From: Chimonanthus salicifolius
Lineage: Eukaryota; Streptophyta; Magnoliopsida; Laurales; Calycanthaceae
Length of the DNA: 64,000 nucleotides
Reading direction: 5' to 3'
Assembly: GCA_013350335.1 (NCBI GenBank)
Contig: CM023532.1
Span: 37,635,708-37,699,707, forward strand
The position numbers were made by a program, and so were the translations under genes. The notes under the pieces were generated by a model. The model was not told where the DNA came from, made no database searches, and saw only the letters and a program-made list of their open reading frames with translations. Of the stretch, positions 21,787 through 33,267 are shown in pieces. Every line of letters starts with the position of its first letter. The stretch's first letter is position 1.

Positions 21787-23310
21787 GCATGTGAATTCCT
21801 TTCCTACCTTAAATAACCTATATTTTTGTGGATTTTCTTTTGCTCAAATGTCATTTTTTGGTTCTCTTTATGGCAATTTGAAATTGTTTGGTTTTGGCAA
21901 GTGTTATTTCTAGTATTAATTTGTTGATTTAGTACATTGAATGGATGATTTGTAGCTTCTCATAAATGCCACCTATCATATTGTACTCTTCAGTAGGCAT
22001 GGAGTATAGTTGTTTGTCTTTCTTTGCCCCCCTCCTCCTCCCCCTCATTGGGGTTATTTTTTTTTAAATGAAAAACACCTCAAGAACCATGTCTTCTGCA
22101 GGCTTCATTATTTATGCTTTTATCTTTTTCGGCAATGGCAATTCAGATGACATGATGGTCCACATGCATTCTATGGTCAACAACTGTGGAACAAATGTTT
22201 TAAGAATATTTAGATTTGGAATCAATTTAGGTTTACTTTCAGATTTCAAATTGTGGTCATATTTTGGATGTAATTTGGTGTCTGAATGAGATGGAATTTA
22301 ATTCATTGATGTCATTTAATTATCTATACAATGATCCTACGTTTATGTCAGTGTACTTGGATTGAAGAATTTATGGGATATTTTTTATTAGAGTATCATA
22401 GGATTGCGATTTTTTTTCTTACTTTTTAATAATTAGGACAATGTTATGAGTATTTTTTGTCTTTGGAGTGATTTGGAAAGGATGTGTAATATAAATAGTA
22501 GGTGTAATTGCACTATTAGTGTGTATTGATATGACCGGTAATGGATGTGATTGGCCAAGTCATATCGTGCATCTATAGGGACCAATACGATGACCAATAC
22601 AAATATTTTGAACCGTGATCCTAACAATTGAAATACACAATTATTTAATTCTAAAACACAACCATGATATCTACCCCCTCCCCCCCCAACCCCCCCCCCC
22701 CCAAAAAAAAAAATCCAACTGTAATGTGAAACAAAATAATAGCTAATTAGCCCCAACAACTTAAGTAAATATTAAAATTATTGAACTAAAGTTTAAAACT
22801 AGAATTGTGTCACCTCTGTGTAGGCAAATAGGCACTCTTTTAGGTCTTATTTGGAGCATGGGTCCAACTCATAGTTTGTAGTGTTGGATGAGTCCAAACC
22901 TTGGATTTCTCTTCATTATCTGCTATTACAGAATAAGAAATAACTGAACTGGTTGTTATTGAGCTATTCCTTATTTTGTTTTACTCTTCAGACCATTCGT
23001 TTATCATCATTGTTAGCAAATCCTTATCCCATCTATTTGTTGTTGGAAAGTCAAACTCTTCATTGAAACTTCAGAAGGGTACATATTTTTGGAGAATTTC
23101 CCGTCATATCAATTATTTCTCCATTCCTGTTTGCTAGAACTGTTTTTGCTGTATCATTTGTATTCCAATACTACATTCACTATCGTATAGAGAAATCTTT
23201 CAACTATGATTGATTTCTTTGTAAATCATTTTTTATGCTTGTATCTATGTTATGAGATGTTTCCTTTTCATGGGATATGAATGCTTTCTGTAAATGTTTT
23301 GATATAACAG
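21787..23310. other. 1.5 kb intron, nothing recognised
   Basis: Contains a C run followed by an A run (22675-22711) and otherwise AT-rich unique-looking sequence. It ends at gatataacag. Confidence 0.5.
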
Positions 23311-24353
23311 CCAATTGGCAGTTCTGGACAATGTTCTATTGGGGATATTTTAGATGATTTTCTTTGTCAACGCTTTGGTCCTGATTGCTATGAACGCATT
23401 GATTCTGGATTGATAATAAATGCATCAAGAAAACAAGCTGCTCTAAAAAGGTTTAACAATAAGGAGAGTGGGAGGTTTGTTTTTCTACTAGAAAGCCGTG
23501 CTTGTCTTCCTAGCATTAAACTTTCAGCAGTGGATACCATCATTATATTTGATAGTGATTGGAATCCATTAAATGATATAAAGGCTCTGAAGAAGATCTG
23601 CATTGATTCACAGTTTGAACAGTTGAAAGTATTTCGATTATACTCACCTTGTACTGTTGAAGAAAAGGTTCTGATTTGTGTGAAGCAAGACTATGACTCT
23701 TGAGAACAATATAGACAATATAAACCCTGCTACCAGTCACTTGTTACTTACATGGGGTGCTTCCTATCTTTTTAAAGAACTTGAAGAGTTCCACAGTTGT
23801 ACCAACTCAAGTGTGGGTCCAGCTACTGATCAATTGCTCCTGAATGATGCAGTCTTAGAAGTGTTGGCAGAATTACCCCATGGAACTGAAATAAATGATG
23901 CAAAGGAATGCTCTGTCCTCTTAAAAATTCAACTGGGTGGAGCAACCTATCTAAAAAATGTCTCTTTGTTTGGCGAGCTAGAAATGCACTTGACAGTTGA
24001 AGAACCGGCCTATGTTTTTTGGTGTAGATTGCTGGAGGGAAGGTTTCCCCAGTGGAGGTACTTATCTCAATCATCTCAGAGGACCCGGAAGAGGGTTCTA
24101 CATTTTGTTGAGTTACCTAGTAAACTGGAAGCCGAACATAATGAAGCTAAAAGAAAGTGCAAGAATGATGTCAACAACAGAATTGATCCGATCTATTGTA
24201 AGACTTTGCTAGAAGATAATAGGAAAGTAGTTGCCGCTGAAAAAGAAGCTGAAGTGGCTGGTGTTGCTACCATTTCACACGGTTCTGGTCGATTGTCTTC
24301 TCACTTTCCAAAGAAATCTCTAGCTTTTTCTGTTCAAGTGAATATGGAATCAG
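23311..24353 (+). pseudogene. MOM1-like exon: helicase C end and downstream conserved block, frameshifted
   Basis: It reads SIGDILDDFLCQRFG, then SAVDTIIIFDSDWNP (helicase motif V), ALKKICIDSQFEQLKVFRLY in place of the arginine-finger motif VI (normally RAHRIGQ), and TVEEKVL. A +1 base at 23692 ends the frame at 23703. The next frame continues MTLENNIDN, LLLTWGASYLFKELEEF, and WCRLLEGRFPQWRYLS to MESG. Donor GT at 24354. Confidence 0.8.
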
Positions 24354-24390
24354 GTAAATGAGCATTTTGATTGAGCTGTTGAGTTCCTAT

Positions 24391-24749
24391 TAGACCTGGC
24401 AAAAGTTGATCCGACCTGAACTAACCCGTTTTGATAAATGGCCCTACCCGACCCGAACCCATTCATAAATGGGTAGATCCTAGCTGAACCCAAAAATAAA
24501 TGGTTAGACCCGAGTGACCTAATTATTGCCATACACATTCAACTGTATAAGTTCTATACCCATTTAATGGATAGTCTGTGTTGCTAGAAAAGTTTCCTTT
24601 GTCCAGTAAATGGGTAAACTTGACCTGAACCCAAACCTGACCCAAATCCAAAGCAGATCCCAACTGACTTAACCTGTTTAGCAAGACCCAAACCTGAATA
24701 GATCCGAACCGAATACGACCTGACCTGACCTGACCCATTGCCAGGTCTA
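24391..24749. mobile_element. hAT-like non-autonomous element (359 bp)
   Basis: Ends TAGACCTGGCA and TGCCAGGTCTA form inverted repeats. Flanks gttcctat and attcctaa match at 6 of 8 bases, the hAT TSD length. The body is rich in gacctgacctga and acccgaaccc. It lies in the intron 24354-24849. Confidence 0.7.
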
Positions 24750-24849
24750 ATTCCTAAACGTTAATTGTCAAATTCCCTTTTTTTTTTTCTTCTGTGCATG
24801 TTTTGATATTTATCTTGTTTTATCTCTACTGGTGTGTCTGCATCTAAAG

Positions 24850-26387
24850 CTGATTATGGATCACGAAGATCACAGGCAGTACCTAGTGGCAAAAATGACC
24901 TAAATACTGTGGATGTGCCTCGTATGACTTGCAATAGTTCACAAATTCCTGAAATTCAGCCATGTGCACCAGGAAATGGTGATGTTGCAAGGCAGCTAAT
25001 GCAGACAAGGACATTGGAATCTCCCTCACCGAGTCAGCAAGATATGGAAGAAGGAGAGATAAGGATGTCAAAATCTTCCTCATTGGATTGTCGACAGCTG
25101 GAAGGAGATAGAAGGGCAATGAAATCTATCTCATCGAATCAAGAACTGGAAGAAGGAGAGATCAGAGAACACCCTCAATGTTCTCAGTTTTCTGTAAAGC
25201 AAGTGCCTGTGCTGCAAGAGCAAGCACCTGGTGGTGAAGAAGCTGATGCAGCGGTTGACATGTGCACTGGAAACTTGTCCTCACCGAGTCAGCAAGATAT
25301 GGAAGAAGGAGAGATAAGGATGTCAAAATCTTCCTCATTGGATTGTCGACAGCTGGAAGGAGATAGAAGGGCAATGAAATCTATCTCATCGAATCAAGAA
25401 CTGGAAGAAGGAGAGGATCAGCGAACACCCTCAATGTTCTCAGTTTTCTGTAAAGCAAGTGCCTGTGCTGCAAGAGCAAGCATCTGGTGGTGAAGAAGCT
25501 GATGCAGCGGTTGACATGTGCACTGGAAACTTGCCCTGCTGTCGCATTTTGATGAAAGTGTCTCTCGAAAATATTAAACTCTACAACAAAGCTATTAGAC
25601 TAATTGAGAGAGTTTATGCCAGAAGGAGAAAAAAGATCCTTTCAGTACAACAAGAGGAACTTAAAGAATTGATGAACTTATGGGAGTTTGAAAAAGAGAA
25701 AATAAAGAAGGACCACAGGTTAGAATCAGATTTAATTTCCACTATATTTGATGATCTCTCTGTTAGGTTGGATAAGATGAGGGAGAGAGATGAAGACTTT
25801 GCAAGGAAAATGAAAGAACTTGAAGGCACACATGGGGACTATCAAGAGGGAAATTGTATCCAAGCAAGAGGAAGCAAATATTCGGGAGAAGAGTATAAGG
25901 GCTAAGTGGTTGGATGCAGCAAAATCAGGTAGACTGTCTAAATCATTTGCTGAGATTCCTCTAAGTGATTCAGGTTTCAAACTGAAGAGCATGGGAGCCA
26001 AGGATTGGAGTAGGGTTCACATTGTTTCAGAAGATGCAAACCTTATGTCTGGGACTTCTTTGGTGCCAGAAAATGTCAATGCAACAATTTCAGAACCGGT
26101 GGACTTGATGGTCGAGGGTGGTTCATGTGTTGAGGACTACAGAAAAAGGTTCAAATCATGTGCCAGGGAGTAACCACAGGGAACCTGTATCACTTGCTGT
26201 GCACCCTGCTGTCACAAGCATAGGTATTGTGGAAAGTGATGAGATGGGTACTGCAGCCTCAGAAGCAAGAGATAATGATAGAGTTGACAAGCACAGTGTG
26301 ACCAACAATACAGATGATGCAACCTCGAATTCTTCAGCTCATGCATGCAAAAGCCCAGGCCTTGATAATACTATTTCCTCACAACAG
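24850..26387 (+). pseudogene. MOM1-like exon: EEGEI linker and coiled coil, three frame breaks
   Basis: The acceptor is probably catctaaag at 24841-24849 (phase fits ESA-DYGSRR). A linker with repeated SQQDMEEGEIRMSKSS and NQELEEGEI is partly duplicated (25024-25534). Then comes a charged helix, KAIRLIERVYARRRKKILSV, EELKELMNLWEFEKEKIKKD and RLDKMRERDEDFARKM, a likely coiled coil comparable to the dimerising region of MOM1. Frame breaks: +1 at about 25415, +1 near 25820, and one between 26107 and 26173. Donor GT at 26388. Confidence 0.75.
25024..25534 (+). repeat. Tandem duplication of 255 bp within the MOM1-like coding exon
   Basis: Unit 1 is 25024-25278 and unit 2 is 25279-25534. I see three differences: an extra G at about 25415, one A/C near 25421 and one C/T near 25488. 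The 255 bp period equals 85 codons, so the duplication kept the frame. The extra G in unit 2 broke it. Confidence 0.92.
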
Positions 26388-28031
26388 GTATGTTCTCTGT
26401 TTTTATTTTGGATATTCATTGTTCATTTTCTGTTCTGTACCATTTCTATAATGTTGTTCTTATACATCAATTTTGTAACTTAGAGCGAAACTTTTAGGAG
26501 AGTGTGAATCTTAGTCTTTCACGGATTTCTTTGCATACAATATTGGATTTATTCTCTCCAGGATATTCTTTGTAGCCCTGTTTGGCAAGTAATTTCTATA
26601 TTATAATAATTATTTTTTAATTGTTTATGTCCTGAACAATTGGATTATAATTGTTTGCGAGATCCCAAGGGCTAATAACATGTTGGTGGCATTTTGGTAT
26701 GGGGAAACCATTTTCCTTGAGGCAAGTTCTAGTTGGAGTAAGCAGAAAATTAAGGAAAAAAAAAATTTTGAAGCAAAAAATTTCTGAAGTAAGCCCTATG
26801 TAGTGGGCTTTTCGTTTGATGGTATGGAATTCGGCCGGAGCTGTGAGACAGAGATAGAAGGTGGTTGGAATGTGATGGTTCATTTACGTGGGACTCTTCG
26901 AGGGAGTCCAGCCTCCTAGTCTTTCATTCAAATTGGCAATTCCTTCTGCCATGACAACGGGAAACTTGGCTTTGATACCTTGCAGTGGTCCTGTCATGTG
27001 AAGAGGGTTGAGTTCGGCCAAAACCGTGAGTTAGAGAAGAGAGGTGAGAGGGGAGATCGGTGGAAGTGAGTGGATCGTGTGCAAGGGACTCTTCGAGGGA
27101 GTCCAACCTTCTAGTCTTTCATACAAATAGATAATTTCTCATTTATCCACTAGCATGGAAAACAAGGAATAGATATAGATTCTCGTCCTTTATCTTAGGA
27201 GAGATTACAGATTCAAATTTTAAAATAATCAAAGCTATCCTAATGAGTCCTATTATCAAAGGAAACTAAGGAAGAAGAGGCGCACGGGACAACCTCCTCG
27301 TTTATTGCCTTGCTTCTAGCCAACACATGGCTGGCTGAAGATGGATAACCCACTCATCGCATAGCTGGCCGAAGTGGATAACCCAGGAAATTATGCACGT
27401 AACACCCTACTTTCCACTTCACTTGGGCTTGATATTTTGCAGAGAAAATTGTCAGTTAGAGAACTCTTTTATCCCAATGTTTGCCATTGTATAAAAAAAG
27501 AAAGAAAGAAAAAGAGCTTCCTTTAGGGAAAATAGGTTTGCCACCTGCAGTCTGTACATCCATATAAGGCCATAAAGAAATGAGTAGTTCTTCATTTGCC
27601 GAAATGGTATTCAGCTTGTGGTAATTACTTTTGGGACAGGTAAGTAGACTTGGAATGCAACCTTCTTGTTGTAGCATAGTCCACCTTCCTACTGCTGTGC
27701 GTTCTCATCCTTTTGGCTTTCTTTTCTCTTTTCCTTTTGATAGTTTGTAAAGCTTCTTATAAAATGTGAAAGCTTATGTGCATGTGCACTTGACCAATGA
27801 AGTTATTATGTAGGAATGATCGATTTGAATATGAGGGACCTGATGGTTTAGATTAAGTGGCCTCCTAACCTCTTGCCTATCATATTTGTGAAAGCATATT
27901 ACTCGTGGAAATTAATCATAGGATGTTTACTTTGTGGATACCGGTTCTCAAATCTCATTGAGAAAAAGAATAATTAAAAGAAAATCTCTCTGGTGTCTCC
28001 TTTTTCTTTTATTGAAACCTATGACACTATC
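26388..28031. other. Intron sequence with two ~110 bp related blocks
   Basis: Blocks at about 26825-26940 and 27007-27125 share gttcggcc..., gggactcttcgagggagtcc and ctagtctttcatwcaaat. The middle motif is itself an interrupted palindrome (GGACTC...GAGTCC). Nothing else is recognised. Confidence 0.5.
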
Positions 28032-28039
28032 ATTTTCAG

Positions 28040-28765
28040 TAGGGACTGAAACTCGGGCGGGTTCGGGCCGGGTTTTGATAAATCCAACCCTAGCCCTTGC
28101 AAAAAATGGTTGAACCTGGACCCGACCCGAATTGGTAACCCGAGTTCGGGAATCAACCCGACCTGACGTTGAGCCCAAGAATCAACCCGACTTGTTTTAG
28201 AGAGAGAGAAGGGGGAAGAGAGAGAACCTACTAGATCCGTTGGTAGAGGATGGATTGGTTGATCGTTTCTTGGCGTTGCAGACGGTAGCAAGAGGGGCAA
28301 TGCACTGCTAAGGCGAGGCTACGCATAGCGCTGCTGAGATGAGGGATGCAAGGCAGCAAGGGGCGCACGGCGACGGCCATGGATCTGGTTGGGTGAAACT
28401 GTTTACGCGTTCACTACTTTCCCAATGGAGGCAGAGAGAGAGGGAGAAAGACAAAGACTGAGAGAGAGGGGCAAAACGAAGCACCAACAAAGGGTTTTGA
28501 GGCTCTAAGCACAGACTCAAACAGATGATATGTTTGTTTTAGGGTTTTTTAGTTTTTATATTAAGCTATGGAAATCGGGTCAGTGCGGGTCGGGTCCTAT
28601 CGGGTCGGGTCGGGTTGAAGTTTAAAATTTTAAACCCAACTTGACCCGAATTTCATGCGGGTTTTTTTTTCCATTTAACCTGACCCGACCCGAGTTTCAA
28701 AATTATATAACCCAGCCCACAAAAAAATCGGGTCGGGTCAAAACCCAACCGAAGTTTCACCCCTA
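28040..28765. mobile_element. hAT-type element (726 bp) with exact 8 bp TSD
   Basis: Ends TAGGGACTGAAACTCGG and CCGAAGTTTCACCCCTA are inverted repeats. The exact TSD attttcag lies at 28032-28039 and 28766-28773. Subterminal gcgggtcgggtcc and cccgacccgag repeats frame a GC-richer middle with GA tracts (28199-28460). No transposase seen. Confidence 0.85.
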
Positions 28766-28773
28766 ATTTTCAG

Positions 28774-29602
28774 TGTGCCCTTCCACAATGATTGACCTGG
28801 AGTCACCTTAAGGTTAAGATTTCCAGTTAATGTCTACAATGCTCGAAAGACCAAAAACCACAAATCCTTTTTCCCTTTATATTGGCAAATGGCCCAACCA
28901 TTCATTGTTCACCTTGGAATTCTGGTTATCCTTCGTCCAAAATGTGTATCTAGACTTGGTGACAAACTATGGTTTTCCACACATTGAGGTAATGGCTTGC
29001 ACATCGTGGTGATTCAATCAGTAGAAACTCCATAGAGATCTATATATATATATATTTTACTTTTTATTTTTTGAAACATTGGAAATTAAATTAAATCAAA
29101 AGAAATGTACATCGCTGAGTAAAAGAAAAGAAGGCTGCGTACAGGAGAGCTATAGTAGAGGCCTAACAAGGGAAAACGAAAACAGAAACGTCTCATTGTC
29201 AAATTAACCATAGGGATTCTATATGCACAATAGCAGGGAAACTCATATTCTGTAGACCCTCAATTTTATTTTTATTTTTATTTCAATAAGATGTGGAAAA
29301 CAATGGAAACACTGTGGAGTAGCCAATTTGGTACACTAGAATACTAGACTGGACCTCCTTTATACAATTATCTGAATTTATCTTTAGATTTAACTGTATC
29401 ATTGCATCTGCTTTTGTGATTTGCAAAACTTTAAATCACTCGATCTTTTCTTGTCATGCCTTGGTTTTAGTTTTGATAGAAAGTGATATGGATTGTAGAT
29501 GCTTCTTCCCTAAGATGTTTATATGTTTTGTTATCCAGTCTCATTTTGTTCTGCGGTTTAGTAATCTGATGGTGACTTCTGGCATGTGTCCTACAATTGC
29601 AG
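28774..29602. other. Rest of the intron, nothing recognised
   Basis: Includes a short (TA)n tract at 29040-29055. The A-rich segment after 29075 may be a reverse LINE tail. It ends at acaattgcag. Confidence 0.4.
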
Positions 29603-30180
29603 CTTTCTTCAACAAATGTTCGATCTTCTGAATGTAATCAACCTATAATATCAGCTTCTGAAGAACCCTTACTTCAGCCCATTCTGCAATGCCAGCTGGC
29701 CACATCAACAGATCCAATATCTGTTGGACCTAACCTTCCTGACACGCCGCTGTGTCAGGAATTGAAACTGAATCCATCAATGAGTTGCAGCTGACCTCAT
29801 TGATGGGTGTTTTTTCTGCTGAATGTGATGGAGGAGATGCACTTACTGCCACCCAAGGTGAAGGGAGTATTTCCTCCCAGCAACCACAAGCCATAGTGCA
29901 ACAACCTGTGGAGGCAATAACTTCAAATGTTGAGCAATATACTCATTTTATTTCAGAAATCAATATGCAGTCAACAATGCCTTTGCCGATGACGATTCCT
30001 TTGGGAGGAATGCCCGTGGGGAATTCTGGAAGGACTAGAATGGTACAGGAGTTGATCCACCCTGCACTTTCTCCTATGACAACACAGACATCACCTGTGC
30101 CCTACCTTGACCCCCTTCGAAATGAACTGGCTAAATTACAGAAGCAAGATGAGGAAGTCATGAGGAAACTCGAAGATGTG
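29603..30180 (+). pseudogene. MOM1-like exon: Ser/Pro-rich segment, frameshifted
   Basis: The first frame reads LSSTNVRSSECNQPIIS to a stop at 29794. The conserved continuation (GIETESINELQLTSLMGVF, then MPLPMTIPLGGMPVG and YLDPLRNELAKLQKQDEEV) is in another frame, so a net -1 shift lies between 29743 and 29794. Donor GT at 30181, phase 0. Confidence 0.72.
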
Positions 30181-30291
30181 GTTTGTGACCACAGTCTCCT
30201 TTAAAGTTCTGTTGATATTTATTTCGTGATTGTCATGGAATCTTTTGCCTTGTTTAATGTTTTGTTTATTTTTTAACAATTGAATGGACAG

Positions 30292-30502
30292 AAACTTCAG
30301 CTTGAAACAGAACGGCAAAAAGAGATTGCCGAGGTCTGTCGGAAGTATGATGGCTTTATTCAGGATGAAGATATAGCATTTATGGAGAAGAAGAAGATGC
30401 TTGAGGCATACCTTAGCAAAGTTCATCTGAACATGGTGCTGGCAGAGGCCATCAGGTTCAAATTCGCTGATGCTAAGAGAGGGGGACCACCATCAATGCC
30501 AG
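30292..30502 (+). pseudogene. MOM1-like exon: C-terminal coiled coil
   Basis: Open frame KLQLETERQKEIAEVCRKYD, then EKKKMLEAYLSKVHLNMVLA and GGPPSMP. Charged heptad-like spacing continues the helix from the previous exon. Donor GT at 30503, phase 1, which fits the exon at 33268. Confidence 0.75.
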
Positions 30503-30689
30503 GTTTGTAGTACTATGAGATCCCCTTTCAATTTGGTTCTTTGTTTTACTGTGAAACAAGTTCTAGGAGAAAATTCTTGGGAGTCTTCAACAAATTTGCA
30601 CACAAATAGATGACACTGATGCATATCTTTTTCTTCCCAGAAATAGCGAATGGATTTTATTGCATAAAGGGCAAGAATGTACTCTTCTG

Positions 30690-31870
30690 ACGCATCAGAT
30701 TGCTAGCTTTTTTAGCTCTATTAGTGTTTTCTTGTTGTGTTGCTTTTGTTTTTTATTCTTTTTGTTTTGGGGGTTTTCTTTCTTTGTTGTCAATTTGCAC
30801 TTTTTCTGCTCTTTTTATTAATAATTTCAGTTACTATTTAAAAAGAAAAGATTGTCCTCTTCTTTTCTTTCCTTTTTTTATTTGTTTTGAAAAATAAAGG
30901 AATGTATATTATTGGGAAGATAATGAATAGGAGAAACAATTTTTTTTGAAGGTAACATTTTTACTGATTGGGAAAATGAATAGAACCAGAAATATCATTG
31001 GGAAGAGACTGAATAGAAGTAACCGTTTTTTTTTTATAACAATTTTATTGATTGGGAAAATGAATACAACCAGAAGACCAGCTGGGCAAAACCAGAAGCA
31101 CTACTGCCAAAGGACGACACCAACAGAAGGACAAGCAAAAAGGAAACAATACCTAGAAAGAGAAATGGAAAAACACTCAAGAACTGATTAGGTCATGGTC
31201 GGAGCAAGTACAACTAAAAAGATGGAAGAAGGATTTGGGAAGGAAAAAGAAACAGATCATAAACATCGTATGCAGCATTATGCAACAAGACAGCCAGAGC
31301 AACAATATAGGATGAAAATAGGAGAGCCTGCAGCAGCAGAGCCAGCAGCCAGCTACAAACAACTTTTGGCAGCAGTCAGCAGGCTACAGCATAAGCCATC
31401 AACCTTCCCAAAAAAGGGAAAGAACGAAATGAAAAATGACAAAAGAAGCTAGATGCAAAATCTGAAGCAGTAAAAATAGCAGTGATGAAAGCAAGAGATG
31501 AGATGTGATAACCAAAAAAAAAAAAAAAATAGTAGAGAAAAACGAGAACAAGAAGAGTGGCAGCAAAAGTTGAAACCTGTGTTGGTGAAACTCAAATGCG
31601 GTGGTGGCAGGCGAAAACAGAACTGGTGATAATAAAAGGAAAAAATGAGGGAGGAAAAAGGATCAGAAAAAGAGAAGGTAAATGGAAAATAAATATCAAA
31701 GAATGACAAGGAGGAAAGATCAGAAAAGAGAAAGTGAAAAGCTTGGAAAAAATGGAAAAGGAAAAGATTTGGATGAGAAGAAGAAAATGATTTTTTTTTC
31801 TTCAAATAAGAGAGTGAAGGAAAAACTGTAAAAAGGATAAAGATGGAAAGCGGAGGACTAGACAAGATAC
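30690..31870. repeat. LINE-like 3' tails and purine-rich sequence
   Basis: At 30690-30850 a T-rich plus-strand segment ends in attaataatttcag...aaaaag, like other LINE ends here. At 30945-31100 the segment ttactgattgggaaaatgaat appears twice behind T runs, as reversed LINE tails would. 31200-31870 is purine-rich with no recognised coding domain. Confidence 0.35.
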
Positions 31871-32757
31871 TCATTGGAGAACCTCCCTCTCACGATACCC
31901 CTTTTTATGTACACCTGATTTTGAACTTACTTTAAACTCTATCCAAAATTACTTTGTATGTTTTTCTGTTTATTTTTTATTTGTTTGATAACGAACTTTT
32001 TCTTATAAACTTCATTCCCTTATAAACATACTTTATGAAATAGAATAAACCAGTGTTGGCAGTCTCAAGATGCAAAGTGTTAGGGGTGTTCACAGGCTGG
32101 GTTTGACCTGGGTGTGCTCTATAGAAGCCTGAGCTCGTTCATATATCTAGAAGCCCAGGCCCGTTGGGCTGTTCAAGGTTAAAGTCCAAGCCCACCCTTT
32201 GGAAAGTACTATGCATTTGAGACTATTAAAGTTTCAACCGTGCAAGTAGATATGATGAGTTACAAGTGGATCAAATTTAAGCTTAGAACTCAATGTCTAG
32301 CTATTTGATCTGGTCAAAGTCACCTAGAGTCCTTCAAAATCAGCAAGACCATGAGGCCTTTTTACTTTGACTACTAAGATCAAGTGGCTAGAATTTGAGT
32401 TTTGAGCTCAAACTTGGTCCACTTGTATCTCATTGTGTTCACTTTCAATCTAAACAATCACTTTTCTAATTAACTTTAAAATTATTTAAAAATAAATAAA
32501 AAATGGGCCAGGTGCGCACATGCTCACATCTAATGGCTAAATAGGCAGAAAAGCCCAACGGGCTTTCAAGGTCTTCTTGTAAAAGTCTGAGCTCTTCCAT
32601 TTAGCTAAATGGGCTCGACAATTTAGCCCGAGCCCATCAAATTGGTTGATATCTGTGTCCAAACATCTTTTTTATGATGGGTTTGGTGGGTCTTGTGCCA
32701 GGTCTGACTAAGGAACAGGCCTATGAGTGTGCTTTTGTCTGTTGTGCCCGCCTTACC
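31871..32757. other. Intron sequence with a possible DNA-element remnant
   Basis: From 32081 a taggggtgttcacaggctgg end and several copies of agcccaacgggc/gggctcgacaatttagcccg suggest an old hAT-like element reaching about 32660. The right end and TSD are not found. Confidence 0.3.
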
Positions 32758-33059
32758 TGTTGTGGGACCCGACCCAATTCGGATACCATTCTTCCGTGTT
32801 GTGGGTCCCGACCCTTTTTGGGACAGAATTGTCCGGGTTCAATGTATATTGGAGAGTCAACTTAGATTAGTTGTAATTATCTTTTAGATTATTTCTTTTC
32901 CTCTTTTGTCAACGTAATCGACTCCTTATGTATTATTTATACATGTACAGTGCTTCTCCTTAAACACAAGAAATACAATATAGAAAAGAGAAGAAGTCTT
33001 CTCAATCAATCTCTTCTCTTCTTCTGCATATTTTCTTATTTTAATTGTATTATTCTACA
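32758..33059 (+). mobile_element. Probable solo LTR (copia type)
   Basis: 302 bp starting TGTTGTGGGACCC and ending ATTCTACA, flanked by ttacc and atacc (4 of 5 bases). An internal tatttatacatg and pyrimidine-rich end fit an LTR. The first nine bases equal the start of the copia LTR at 13205 read on the minus strand. There is no second LTR nearby. Confidence 0.6.
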
Positions 33060-33267
33060 ATACCCCTATAACTTATCACAGCTCCTTTTAAAAAATAACA
33101 CTAGCAAAGAAAATTAGGTGTAACTCATTATGGTGCCTCGCCTTGTACCTTGGAATGTGTTTTAACTACTGTGGTCAGAATTTCTCATCTATATTGAGCT
33201 TAGTGTTTTGTGAGAAGCCCTTTCAGTTAGGCCAAGGAATCTTGACTGATCTTTCTTTTCCTTTTAG

